DNA of 64,000 bases, taken from positions 124,001 to 188,000 of the forward strand of contig NZ_JBNJLK010000004.1 in the NCBI RefSeq assembly GCF_051195255.1. The letters run 5' to 3'. Under the pieces are notes generated by a model, which worked only from the letters and a program-made list of their open reading frames with translations, was not told the origin of the DNA and did not search any database. Below, piece after piece: positions 42,093 through 50,402 of this stretch. The DNA comes from Falsirhodobacter sp051195255 (GTDB lineage Bacteria; Pseudomonadota; Alphaproteobacteria; Rhodobacterales; Rhodobacteraceae). The position numbers were made by a program, and so were the translations under genes. Every line of letters starts with the position of its first letter. Position 1 is the first letter of the stretch.

Positions 42093-43304
42093 ATGTCGAA
42101 GATCAAGGTAGCCAACCCCGTCGTCGAGCTTGACGGCGACGAGATGACCCGGATCATCTGGGACTTCATCAAGAAGAAGCTGATCCTTCCCTATCTCGAC
42201 GTCGACCTGAAGTATTACGACCTCGGGATCGAGGAGCGTGACCGCACCAACGACCAGATCACGATCGATGCGGCCAACGCGATCAAGCAGTACGGCGTCG
42301 GCGTCAAATGCGCCACGATCACGCCCGATGAGGCGCGGGTCGAGGAGTTCGGCCTGAAGCAGATGTGGCGTTCCCCGAACGGCACGATCCGCAACATCCT
42401 GGGCGGCGTCATCTTCCGCGAGCCGATCATCTGCCGCAACGTGCCCCGTCTGGTGCCGGGCTGGACCCAGCCGATCGTCGTCGGCCGCCACGCCTTCGGC
42501 GACCAGTACCGCGCCACCGACTTCCGCTTCCCCGGCAAGGGCACGCTGACGATCAAGTTCGTCGGCGAGGATGGAGAGACGATCGAGCGCGAGGTCTTCC
42601 AGGCCCCCGGCGCCGGCGTCACGATGGCGATGTACAACCTTGATGAATCGATCATCGACTTCGCGCGCGCGTCGTTCAACTACGGTCTGGTCAAGGGTTG
42701 GCCGGTCTACCTGTCGACCAAGAACACGATCCTGAAGGCCTATGACGGCCGCTTCAAGGACCTGTTCCAGCAGATCTTCGACGAGGAGTTCGCCGACAAG
42801 TTCAAGGCGGCCGGCATCCATTACGAACACCGCCTGATCGACGACATGGTCGCGTCCGCGATGAAATGGTCGGGCGGCTATGTCTGGGCCTGCAAGAACT
42901 ACGACGGCGACGTGCAGTCGGACACCGTGGCGCAGGGCTTCGGCTCGCTCGGCCTGATGACCTCGGTCCTGATGACACCCGATGGGAAAACGGTCGAGGC
43001 GGAAGCGGCGCACGGCACCGTGACGCGCCACTACCGCCAGCACCAGAAGGGCAAGGAAACGTCGACGAACTCCATCGCGTCGATCTTTGCCTGGACGGGC
43101 GGCCTGAAGCACCGCGCCAAGCTGGACAACAACACCGCGCTGGCCAACTTCGCCACCACGCTGGAAAAGGTCACGGTCCAGGCGGTCGAGGACGGCTTCA
43201 TGACCAAGGACCTTGCCCTGCTGGTGGGTCCGGACCAGCAATGGCTGACCACGATGGGCTACCTTGAAAAGGTGGACGAATACCTGAACAAGGCGCTGGC
43301 CTGA
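42093..43304 (+). CDS. icd: isocitrate dehydrogenase (NADP+), eukaryotic-like type
   Basis: A TCA-cycle enzyme converting isocitrate to 2-oxoglutarate. The 403-residue homodimeric form is shown by KVANPVVELDGDEMTRIIW at the N-terminus, the MWRSPNGTIRNILGG substrate loop and EAAHGTVTRHYR near the C-terminus. It belongs to the subfamily II type common in alphaproteobacteria, not the E. coli type. A hairpin terminator follows. Confidence 0.96.
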   Translation: MSKIKVANPVVELDGDEMTRIIWDFIKKKLILPYLDVDLKYYDLGIEERDRTNDQITIDAANAIKQYGVGVKCATITPDEARVEEFGLKQMWRSPNGTIRNILGGVIFREPIICRNVPRLVPGWTQPIVVGRHAFGDQYRATDFRFPGKGTLTIKFVGEDGETIEREVFQAPGAGVTMAMYNLDESIIDFARASFNYGLVKGWPVYLSTKNTILKAYDGRFKDLFQQIFDEEFADKFKAAGIHYEHRLIDDMVASAMKWSGGYVWACKNYDGDVQSDTVAQGFGSLGLMTSVLMTPDGKTVEAEAAHGTVTRHYRQHQKGKETSTNSIASIFAWTGGLKHRAKLDNNTALANFATTLEKVTVQAVEDGFMTKDLALLVGPDQQWLTTMGYLEKVDEYLNKALA

Positions 43305-43310
43305 TCCTGA

Positions 43311-43341
43311 ACGGCCCGGAGGACACTCCGGGCCGTCTTCG
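43311..43341 (+). terminator. probable terminator of icd
   Basis: ACGGCCCGGAG, loop GACA, CTCCGGGCCGT form a perfect 11-bp stem starting 6 bases after the icd stop, followed by CTTCG. The T-tract is short, so termination may be partial. Confidence 0.6.
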
Positions 43342-43421
43342 TGTGAAACGGACGGAACCGGTTGGTGCCAAACTCGTTACCTTCCCGAGCGTCGCGGTGA
43401 CGCAGAAACTGGAGGAACGTG

Positions 43422-43496
43422 ATGAACAGCATCATTTATCTTGTCGGCCTTGTGGTCATCGTTGTCGCCATCCTGTCGTTCATCGGCATTGGCTGA
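43422..43496 (+). CDS. 24-residue hydrophobic microprotein
   Basis: An ATG-TGA frame encodes a single transmembrane helix, MNSIIYLVGLVVIV followed by VAILSFIGIG, with almost no soluble part. A strong GGAGGA lies 6 bases upstream. A hairpin terminator begins about 40 bases downstream. Together these give a complete small transcription unit between icd and typA. Proteins of this shape recur in Rhodobacterales as far as I recall. Function is unknown. Confidence 0.65.
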   Translation: MNSIIYLVGLVVIVVAILSFIGIG

Positions 43497-43538
43497 TACG
43501 GCATCGCTTTCCGCGTTCACCGCGCGGCCGGACGTGAC

Positions 43539-43573
43539 ACGCAGAGACGGGCACCCCCCGCTCTGCGTTTTTC
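43539..43573 (+). terminator. Rho-independent terminator after the microprotein gene
   Basis: ACGCAGAG and CTCTGCGT form an 8-bp stem with a 14-base loop, followed by TTTTC. The stem lies 42 bases downstream of the stop. Confidence 0.75.
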
Positions 43574-43676
43574 ATTTGTTGCATGCGCGGGCCGCATGGG
43601 GGCCGCCCGCCACTCGGGGCTGGCAATTTGCGCCAACCCCGTGTATCGCGACAGCGCAGCATCTAAAGGGCATCGG

Positions 43677-45497
43677 ATGGAACTCCGCAACATCGCGATC
43701 ATCGCGCACGTCGACCATGGCAAGACCACATTGGTGGACGAGCTTCTGAAGCAATCGGGCGCGTTTCGCGACAACCAGGCCGTGGCCGAACGCGCGATGG
43801 ACAGCAACGACATCGAGCGTGAGCGCGGGATCACCATCCTTGCGAAATGCACCTCGCTGGAATGGAACGGCACCCGCATCAACATCGTCGACACCCCCGG
43901 CCACGCCGATTTCGGCGGCGAGGTGGAGCGCATCCTGAGCATGGTCGACGGGGTCGTCCTGCTGGTCGATGCCGCCGAAGGCCCGATGCCGCAAACGAAA
44001 TTCGTGACCTCCAAGGCGCTGGCCCTGGGCCTGCGTCCGATCGTGGTGCTGAACAAGGTCGACAAGGCCGATGCCGAGCCCGACCGCGCGCTGGACGAGG
44101 TGTTCGACCTTTTTGCAAGCCTTGGCGCCGACGACAACCAGCTCGACTTCCCGACAATGTACGCCTCGGGCCGTTCGGGCTGGGCGGACATGGAGCTGGA
44201 CGGCCCGCGCAAGGACCTGTCGGCGCTGTTCGACCTGATTCTGAAGCACGTCCCGCAGCCCAAGCAGATCGCCCGCCGGAACGAGCCGTTCCAGATGCTG
44301 GCGACCACGCTGTCGGCCGACCCCTTCATCGGCCGCATCCTGACCGGCCGTGTCGAGGCGGGCACGCTGAAGGCCGGTGACACTCTCAAGGCGATGACCC
44401 GCACGGGTGAGCGGATCGAGCAGTTCCGCGTGTCCAAGGTCCTCGCCTATCGCGGTCTGGTCCAGACGCCGATCGACGTGGCCGAGGCCGGTGACATCGT
44501 GACGCTGGCGGGCATGACCAAGGCCACTGTGGCCGACACGCTGTGCGACCTGTCCATCGACGTGCCGCTGCCCGCACAGCCGATTGACCCGCCGACAATC
44601 TCCGTCACCTTCGGCATCAACGACTCGCCGCTGGCCGGCAAGGATGGCAACAAGGTGCAGTCGCGCGTCATCCGCGAACGCCTGATGAAGGAAGCCGAGG
44701 TCAACGTCGCGATCAAGGTCACCGACACCCCCGGCGGCGACGCCTTCGACGTGGCAGGCCGTGGCGAACTTCAGATGGGCGTGTTGATCGAGAACATGCG
44801 CCGCGAAGGGTTCGAGCTCTCGATCTCCCGCCCGCGCGTGCTGTTCAACGAGGTGGACGGCGTCCGGATGGAGCCGATCGAGGAAGTCACGATCGACGTC
44901 GACGACGAATACACCGGCGCCGTGATCGAAAAGCTGACCGGTCCCCGCAAGGGCGACCTGACCGAGATGAAGCCCGCGGGCGCCGGCAAGACGCGGATCA
45001 TCGCGCATGTCCCGTCGCGCGGCCTGATCGGCTATCACGGCCAGTTCATGACCGACACGCGTGGCACCGGCGTGCTGAACCGCGTGTTCCACGAATGGGC
45101 GCCCCACAAGGGCCCGATCGAGGGCCGTCGTGCCGGCGTTCTGATCTCCATGGAAAGCGGCATCTCGGTCGCTTATGCCATGTGGAAGCTGGAAGATCGC
45201 GGCCACTTCTTCATCGGCGTTCAGGAACCGGTCTATACCGGCATGATCATCGGTGAGCACAACCGCGAGAATGATCTGGAAGTGAACCCGCTGAAGGGCA
45301 AGCAGCTGACCAACGTCCGCGCTTCGGGCACGGACGAGGCGGTTCGCCTGACGACGCCGGTCACGATGTCGCTGGAACAGGCGATCGCCTATATCGACGA
45401 CGACGAACTGGTCGAAGTCACGCCGAAAGCGATCCGCCTGCGCAAGCGTCACCTGGATCCGAACGAGCGCAAGCGCCACTCGCGCGCCGCACAATAA
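43677..45497 (+). CDS. typA: ribosome-associated GTPase TypA/BipA
   Basis: A translational GTPase linked to 50S assembly and stress growth. The 606-residue protein has G1 AHVDHGKTT (about 10-18), G2 RERGITI, G3 DTPGHADF and G4 NKVDK. EF-G-like domains III and V and the BipA-specific C-terminal domain end ALRKRHLDPNERKR (approximately). The start at 43677 gives the standard N-terminus MELRNIAIIAHVDHG; upstream in-frame codons lack a site. Confidence 0.96.
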   Translation: MELRNIAIIAHVDHGKTTLVDELLKQSGAFRDNQAVAERAMDSNDIERERGITILAKCTSLEWNGTRINIVDTPGHADFGGEVERILSMVDGVVLLVDAAEGPMPQTKFVTSKALALGLRPIVVLNKVDKADAEPDRALDEVFDLFASLGADDNQLDFPTMYASGRSGWADMELDGPRKDLSALFDLILKHVPQPKQIARRNEPFQMLATTLSADPFIGRILTGRVEAGTLKAGDTLKAMTRTGERIEQFRVSKVLAYRGLVQTPIDVAEAGDIVTLAGMTKATVADTLCDLSIDVPLPAQPIDPPTISVTFGINDSPLAGKDGNKVQSRVIRERLMKEAEVNVAIKVTDTPGGDAFDVAGRGELQMGVLIENMRREGFELSISRPRVLFNEVDGVRMEPIEEVTIDVDDEYTGAVIEKLTGPRKGDLTEMKPAGAGKTRIIAHVPSRGLIGYHGQFMTDTRGTGVLNRVFHEWAPHKGPIEGRRAGVLISMESGISVAYAMWKLEDRGHFFIGVQEPVYTGMIIGEHNRENDLEVNPLKGKQLTNVRASGTDEAVRLTTPVTMSLEQAIAYIDDDELVEVTPKAIRLRKRHLDPNERKRHSRAAQ

Positions 45498-45500
45498 AAG

Positions 45501-45527
45501 AAAGCCGCCCCTCGGGGCGGCTTTTTC
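45501..45527 (+). terminator. Rho-independent terminator of typA
   Basis: AAAGCCGCCCC and GGGGCGGCTTT pair, followed by TT and CG. The core is identical to the first dctA terminator at 8721. Confidence 0.92.
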
Positions 45528-45559
45528 GTATCCGGTGGGGGGGAAAAGGCCGGGCGGCC

Positions 45560-45847
45560 TCACTCCAGTTCTTCGACCACAACCAGATCGCGGACGGAGG
45601 CATTCTTCGAATGCTCCATCGCCGCCTGATACTCCGCCGAACGATAGCAGGCCACCGCCGCATCAAGCGACGGGAAGCGGACGACGACGTTGCGCTTCCG
45701 CTCCTGCCCCTCCAGCTGCACATAAGGGCCGTTGCGGTGCAGGAATACACCGCCATGGGCCGCGATGGCCGGTCCCGCCGCCTTGGCATACAGCGCATAG
45801 CTATCGGGATCGGTCACTTCGACATGGGCAATCCAAAGCGCGGACAT
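45560..45847 (-). CDS. DUF1330 domain protein
   Basis: A 95-residue ferredoxin-like-fold protein matching DUF1330: LWIAHVEVTDPDSYALYAK, the KRNVVVRFPSLDAAVACY strand-helix, and the EYQAAM block. The biochemical role is unknown. It lies 3 bases after alaS on the same strand and is probably cotranscribed. Confidence 0.85.
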   Translation of the reverse strand: MSALWIAHVEVTDPDSYALYAKAAGPAIAAHGGVFLHRNGPYVQLEGQERKRNVVVRFPSLDAAVACYRSAEYQAAMEHSKNASVRDLVVVEELE

Positions 45848-45850
45848 CTC

Positions 45851-48499
45851 TCAAACCTCCAGATAGGTTTCCACGGCCTTCACGGCCTCTTCGGCCTTCG
45901 ACGCGTCTGCGGCACCGGCTTGCGCCATGTCGGGACGGCCACCACCGCCCTTGCCGCCAAGCGCTTCGGCCGCGGCTTTCACCAGATCCACCGCCGACAG
46001 ACGACCCGTCAGATCCGCCGTGACGCCTGCCGCCAGCGCCGCCTTCCCGCCCGTGTCGGAGATGAGGAGAACGGCACCCGAGCCGATCTTGGTCTTCATC
46101 TCGTCGATCAGGCCCGGAAGCTCCTTGCCCGATACGCCTTGGACGATGCGCGACAGGAAGCGGACGCCGCCGATCTCCTTCGCCTCGCCATCCGCGCCCG
46201 ACATCGCAGCCTCGCGCTTCAGCTGCGCCAGTTCGTTGGCCAGCGCCCGGCGTTCTTCCACCAGCGCCCGCGTCCGTTCCACCACCTCGGCCGGAGAGGC
46301 TTTCAGCACCGCCGCAACCTCGGCAAGCCGCTTCACCTGCTCAGACAGATGGGCCAGCGCCGCATCGCCCGTCAGCGCCTCGATCCGCCGTACACCGGCC
46401 GAGGAGGCGGAGTCGCTCAGCAGAACGAACAGACCGATCTCTCCCAAACGGCCGACATGGGTGCCGCCGCACAATTCCAGCGAGTAGGTCGTCCCGTCGG
46501 TGCCCTTGCCCGAACCGTCGAGGTTGCCCATCGACACGACCCGAACCTCGTCGCCGTACTTTTCGCCGAACAGCGCCTGCGCGCCCAGTTCGCGCGCGTC
46601 GTCGGGGGCCATGACGCGGGTCACGACTTCACCGTTCTGACGGATCAGCGCGTTGACCTCGGCCTCCACCGCCGCGATTTCGTCCGCCGTCAGGCCCTTG
46701 GCATGGCTGAAGTCGAAGCGCAGACGATCCGGCGCGTTCAGGCTGCCCCGCTGCGCGACGTGATCGCCCAGCGTGCGGCGCAGCGCCTCGTTCAGCAGGT
46801 GCGTGGCGGAGTGGTTGCTTTCGATCGCCCCGCGACGTGCACGGTCCACCACCAGTTCGGCGCCCTGACCCGTCGCGATCTCGCCCTCGATCACCTCGGC
46901 CGAATGGATGAAGAGGCCCTGGCTGCGCTTCGTGTCGGTGATGCGCGCGCGGCCGGTGTCGGTCGACAGCACCCCCGCATCGCCCACCTGGCCGCCGCTT
47001 TCGCCATAGAAGGGCGTCTGGTTCAGCACGATCTGCACCACGTCGCCGGCCACGGCCTTAGGCGCCGCGGCACCCTGCATGACGATGGACTGGATCTGCC
47101 CTTCGGCCGCGACGGTGTCATAGCCCAGGAATTCGGTCGCGCCGAAGCTGTCGGCCAGATCGAACCAGATCGCGGCGTCCTTCGTCTCGCCCGAACCGGA
47201 CCAGCTGGCGCGCGCCTTGGCCTTCTGTTCGGCCATGGCGGTGTCGAAACCGGCGGTGTCCACGGCACGACCCTTTTCGCGCAGCGCGTCCTGCGTCAGG
47301 TCCAGCGGAAAGCCGTAGGTGTCGTACAGCTTGAACGCCGCCTCGCCCGGCAGGGGCGCATCTTCGGGCAGACCGGCCAGTTCGTCGTCCAGCAGCTTCA
47401 GGCCACGGTCCAGCGTTTGGCGGAACTTCGTTTCCTCCTGCCGCAGCGTTTCCTCGATCAGGGCCTGCGCGCGGGTCAGCTCGGGATAGGCGGCGCCCAT
47501 CTGGCGGACCAGCGCCGGCACCAGGCGGTGCATCAGCGGATCCTGCGCGCCCAGCTGGTGGGCATGGCGCATCGCGCGGCGCATGATGCGGCGCAGGACA
47601 TAGCCGCGACCTTCGTTCGACGGCATCACGCCATCGGCCAGCAGGAACGAGGTGGAGCGGAGGTGGTCGGCGATCACGCGGTGATGCGTCTTGCCCGAAC
47701 CGTCCGGATCGGAGGAGGTCGCGTGCGCGCTCGCCTCGATCAGGCTGCGCATCAGGTCGGTGTCGTAGTTGTCGTGCTTGCCCTGCAGCAGCGCGCCGAT
47801 CCGCTCCAGCCCCATGCCGGTGTCGATCGACTGCATGTCGAGGGCGCGCATGGAGCCGTCCTCGAACTGCTCGTTCTGCATGAAGACGAGGTTCCAGATC
47901 TCGATGAACCGGTCGCCATCCTCGTCGGCGGAACCGGGGGGGCCGCCCCAGATCTTGTCGCCATGGTCGAAGAAGATCTCGGTGCAGGGGCCGCAGGGGC
48001 CGGTCGGACCCATCATCCAGAAGTTGTCGTTCGTGGGGATGCGGATGATGCGGTCGTCGGACAGGCCCGCGACCTTCTTCCACAGCGCCGCCGCCTCGTC
48101 ATCCGTGTGGTACACGGTGACCAGCAGGCGGTCCTTGGGGATGTCGAAATCCTTGGTCAGCAATTCCCACGCGAAGGGAATGGCCTGTTCCTTGAAATAG
48201 TCGCCGAAGCTGAAGTTGCCCAGCATCTCGAAGAACGTGTGGTGCCGGGCGGTGTAGCCCACGTTGTCCAGATCGTTGTGCTTGCCGCCCGCGCGCACGC
48301 ATTTCTGCGCCGTGGTGGCGCGTACGTAGTCCCGCGTCTCGTCCCCGGTGAAGCAGTTCTTGAACTGCACCATGCCCGAGTTCGTGAACATCAGCGTGGG
48401 ATCGTTGCGCGGAACCAGCGGGCTGCTTGGCACGACCGTGTGCCCGTTCCGCGCAAAGAAGTCGAGGAAGGTGGATCGGATATCGTTCAGCGACGGCAT
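45851..48499 (-). CDS. alaS: alanyl-tRNA synthetase
   Basis: It charges tRNA-Ala. The 882-residue protein has the class II catalytic domain (FARNGHTVVPSSPLVP; TDDEAA; GPCTEIFFDHGD), the editing domain with zinc ligands HSATHLL and CGGTHV, and the C-terminal oligomerisation domain with GGKGGGRPDMAQAG (approximately). Length and order are typical. recA lies upstream on the same strand, 60 bases from the alaS start. Confidence 0.97.
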   Translation of the reverse strand: MPSLNDIRSTFLDFFARNGHTVVPSSPLVPRNDPTLMFTNSGMVQFKNCFTGDETRDYVRATTAQKCVRAGGKHNDLDNVGYTARHHTFFEMLGNFSFGDYFKEQAIPFAWELLTKDFDIPKDRLLVTVYHTDDEAAALWKKVAGLSDDRIIRIPTNDNFWMMGPTGPCGPCTEIFFDHGDKIWGGPPGSADEDGDRFIEIWNLVFMQNEQFEDGSMRALDMQSIDTGMGLERIGALLQGKHDNYDTDLMRSLIEASAHATSSDPDGSGKTHHRVIADHLRSTSFLLADGVMPSNEGRGYVLRRIMRRAMRHAHQLGAQDPLMHRLVPALVRQMGAAYPELTRAQALIEETLRQEETKFRQTLDRGLKLLDDELAGLPEDAPLPGEAAFKLYDTYGFPLDLTQDALREKGRAVDTAGFDTAMAEQKAKARASWSGSGETKDAAIWFDLADSFGATEFLGYDTVAAEGQIQSIVMQGAAAPKAVAGDVVQIVLNQTPFYGESGGQVGDAGVLSTDTGRARITDTKRSQGLFIHSAEVIEGEIATGQGAELVVDRARRGAIESNHSATHLLNEALRRTLGDHVAQRGSLNAPDRLRFDFSHAKGLTADEIAAVEAEVNALIRQNGEVVTRVMAPDDARELGAQALFGEKYGDEVRVVSMGNLDGSGKGTDGTTYSLELCGGTHVGRLGEIGLFVLLSDSASSAGVRRIEALTGDAALAHLSEQVKRLAEVAAVLKASPAEVVERTRALVEERRALANELAQLKREAAMSGADGEAKEIGGVRFLSRIVQGVSGKELPGLIDEMKTKIGSGAVLLISDTGGKAALAAGVTADLTGRLSAVDLVKAAAEALGGKGGGGRPDMAQAGAADASKAEEAVKAVETYLEV

Positions 48500-48540
48500 G
48501 GGGGCCCCTGTTCTTGTCTTGCCCCCGTTTACCCCCCGCC

Positions 48541-48559
48541 GGGCCTTACAACAAGGCCC
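48541..48559 (-). terminator. possible weak terminator hairpin of recA
   Basis: GGGCCTT and AAGGCCC form a 7-bp stem with a 5-base loop, one base beyond the recA stop. No T-run follows, so transcription may continue into alaS. Confidence 0.4.
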
Positions 48560-49627
48560 TCACTCTTCCATCAGGTCGTCCGCGTCCGGCTTGAAGCTGA
48601 GGTCGAGGCCGTGCGCCGCACGGACCTTGTCCTCGATCGACCGGGCGGTCTGCGGGTTGGCGCGCAGGAACTGCTTGGCGTTCTCACGACCCTGCCCGAT
48701 CCGTTCATCCCCGTAGGAATACCACGAGCCGGACTTTTCGACCACGCCGGCCTTCACGCCAAGGTCCACCAGCTCACCCAGCTTGGAGATGCCTTCGCCA
48801 TACATGATGTCGAATTCGACCTCTTTGAACGGAGGGGCGACCTTGTTCTTGACGACCTTCACGCGCGTGGCGTTGCCGATCACCTCGTCCCGGTCCTTGA
48901 TCGCGCCGGTGCGGCGGATGTCCAGACGGACCGAGGCGTAGAACTTCAGCGCGTTGCCGCCCGTGGTGGTTTCCGGCGAGCCGAACATCACGCCGATCTT
49001 CATGCGGATCTGGTTGATGAAGATCACCATGCAGTTCGACCGTCCGATGGACGCCGTCAGCTTGCGCATCGCCTGGCTCATCAGACGGGCCTGCGAGCCC
49101 ATCTGCATGTCGCCCATGTCGCCCTCGATTTCGGCCTTCGGCGTCAGCGCCGCGACCGAATCGACCACGATCAAGCTGACCGCGCCGGAACGGACCAGCG
49201 TGTCCACGATCTCCAGCGCCTGCTCGCCGGTGTCGGGTTGCGAGATCAGGAGTTCGTCCAGGTTCACGCCCAGCTTCTTGGCATAGGACGGGTCCAGCGC
49301 GTGTTCGGCGTCGACAAAGGCGCAAACGCCGCCCTTCTTCTGTTCCTCGGCCACCACATGCAGCGTCAGCGTGGTCTTGCCCGAGCTTTCGGGGCCGTAG
49401 ATCTCGATGATCCGGCCCTTGGGCAGGCCGCCGATCCCGAGTGCAATGTCGAGCCCCAACGAGCCGGTGGAGGTCGCCTCGACCTCCATCACCGCGTTGT
49501 CCTGCCCGAGTTTCATGATCGAGCCTTTACCGAACTGCCGTTCGATTTGTGCCAGTGCGCTTTCGAGCGCCTTCGCCTTGTCCATTTCGCGCTTTCCGTC
49601 CAAATCAAAAAGGTTCGCAGTCGCCAT
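48560..49627 (-). CDS. recA: recombinase RecA
   Basis: The strand-exchange protein and SOS co-protease. The 355-residue protein shows Walker A GPESSGKTT, the ALDPSYAKKLGV make-ATP motif region, Walker B LIVVDSVAAL and the L2 loop segment VMFGSPETTTGGNAL. The acidic C-terminus is present. An SOS box lies about 50 bases upstream of the start. Confidence 0.98.
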   Translation of the reverse strand: MATANLFDLDGKREMDKAKALESALAQIERQFGKGSIMKLGQDNAVMEVEATSTGSLGLDIALGIGGLPKGRIIEIYGPESSGKTTLTLHVVAEEQKKGGVCAFVDAEHALDPSYAKKLGVNLDELLISQPDTGEQALEIVDTLVRSGAVSLIVVDSVAALTPKAEIEGDMGDMQMGSQARLMSQAMRKLTASIGRSNCMVIFINQIRMKIGVMFGSPETTTGGNALKFYASVRLDIRRTGAIKDRDEVIGNATRVKVVKNKVAPPFKEVEFDIMYGEGISKLGELVDLGVKAGVVEKSGSWYSYGDERIGQGRENAKQFLRANPQTARSIEDKVRAAHGLDLSFKPDADDLMEE

Positions 49628-49675
49628 ACGGGGATCCTTTTCGCACAGCTGCCAGCCGCGGGCAAATCTGACGAT

Positions 49676-49720
49676 GTTCTTGTCTTGTTCTTATATGGTG
49701 GAACAGGGTCCGGATCGCAA
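49676..49720 (-). promoter_or_regulatory. recA promoter with LexA (SOS) box
   Basis: GTTC-TTGTCTT-GTTC (49676-49690; GAAC-N7-GAAC on the coding strand) is an exact match to the alphaproteobacterial LexA box GTTC-N7-GTTC. Just upstream on the minus strand are TTGCGA (49715-49720), a 17-base spacer and CATATA (49692-49697). The operator therefore overlaps the predicted transcription start. Confidence 0.8.
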
Positions 49721-49814
49721 GGGATTTCGTTAAGAAAGCTTTTCACCTGAAAATGCTTAAGCAATGGTTTACGGGTCCGTCAGACACGGATTCCAAAGAA
49801 GGGACGACACGACG

Positions 49815-50402
49815 ATGCTGGTTTTCTGGGAACAACGACTGGTCTTTCTGGCGACGCCGAAAACCGGTTCGACCGCCGTGGAGGCGGCCTTGGAATCCTT
49901 GGCCGCCGTCACGATAACCCGCCCCCCCTTGCTGAAGCACACGACCGTCCACCGCTTCCAGCGCTTCATTGGCCCCTATCTTCGCGCGGCGTCCGGCCAT
50001 GATTTCCAGACGGTGGCCCTGATGCGCGAACCGCGCGACTGGCTGGGCAGCTGGTTCCGCTACCGCACCCGGCAGGCCGTGGACGAAACCAAGGCGACCC
50101 GCGGGATGAGCTTCGAGGATTTCGTGCGCGCCTACGCCTCGGACCCCCAGCCGGCCTTCGCGGATGTCGGTTCGCAGGAACGGTTCCTGCGGCCGAAGCA
50201 GGATCAGGGCATTGACCACCTGTTCCGCTACGAGGAGATCGACCGCTTCGTCGCGTTTCTGGAGGAGCGCCTGGATTGCGAGATCACGCTGCCCCGGCTG
50301 AACGTCTCGCCTCCCGGCCAGACGGAACTGTCGGCCGAGGGCGAGGCGCTTCTGCGCTCCGCCTGCGCCCGCGACTACGAACTGTACGACAGCCTCAGCT
50401 GA
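49815..50402 (+). CDS. sulfotransferase-like (PAPS-dependent fold) protein
   Basis: A 195-residue P-loop-like protein. LVFLATPKTGSTAVEAAL (about 10-27) matches the 5'-phosphosulfate loop of sulfotransferases, and VALMREPRDWLGSWFRYR matches the 3'-phosphate-binding RxPxxxxxS-type block. The rest is short for the family. In related genomes such genes are often mis-named gamma-glutamyl kinase. The acceptor is unknown. It overlaps the cckA 3' end by 8 bases, convergently. Confidence 0.6.
   Translation: MLVFWEQRLVFLATPKTGSTAVEAALESLAAVTITRPPLLKHTTVHRFQRFIGPYLRAASGHDFQTVALMREPRDWLGSWFRYRTRQAVDETKATRGMSFEDFVRAYASDPQPAFADVGSQERFLRPKQDQGIDHLFRYEEIDRFVAFLEERLDCEITLPRLNVSPPGQTELSAEGEALLRSACARDYELYDSLS

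Noticed and set aside
43305..43421. Riboswitch or small RNA between icd and the microprotein gene
   Set aside because: Only the icd terminator hairpin is evident; the rest has no convincing structure.
48510..48524. Possible second LexA box in front of alaS (GTTC-TTGTCTT-GCCC)
   Set aside because: The right half-site is GCCC, not GTTC; only the recA copy is an exact match.
45611..49750. Very long open frame (over 1,300 codons) on the plus strand
   Set aside because: It is antisense to alaS and recA, whose motifs are intact; long antisense frames are expected in GC-rich codon-biased DNA and the translation is His/Arg/Gln-rich without domains.
49757..49771. CtrA-like site TTAA-N7-TTTA before the sulfotransferase-like gene
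   Set aside because: One half-site is mismatched and there is no supporting promoter geometry; far weaker than the cckA site.
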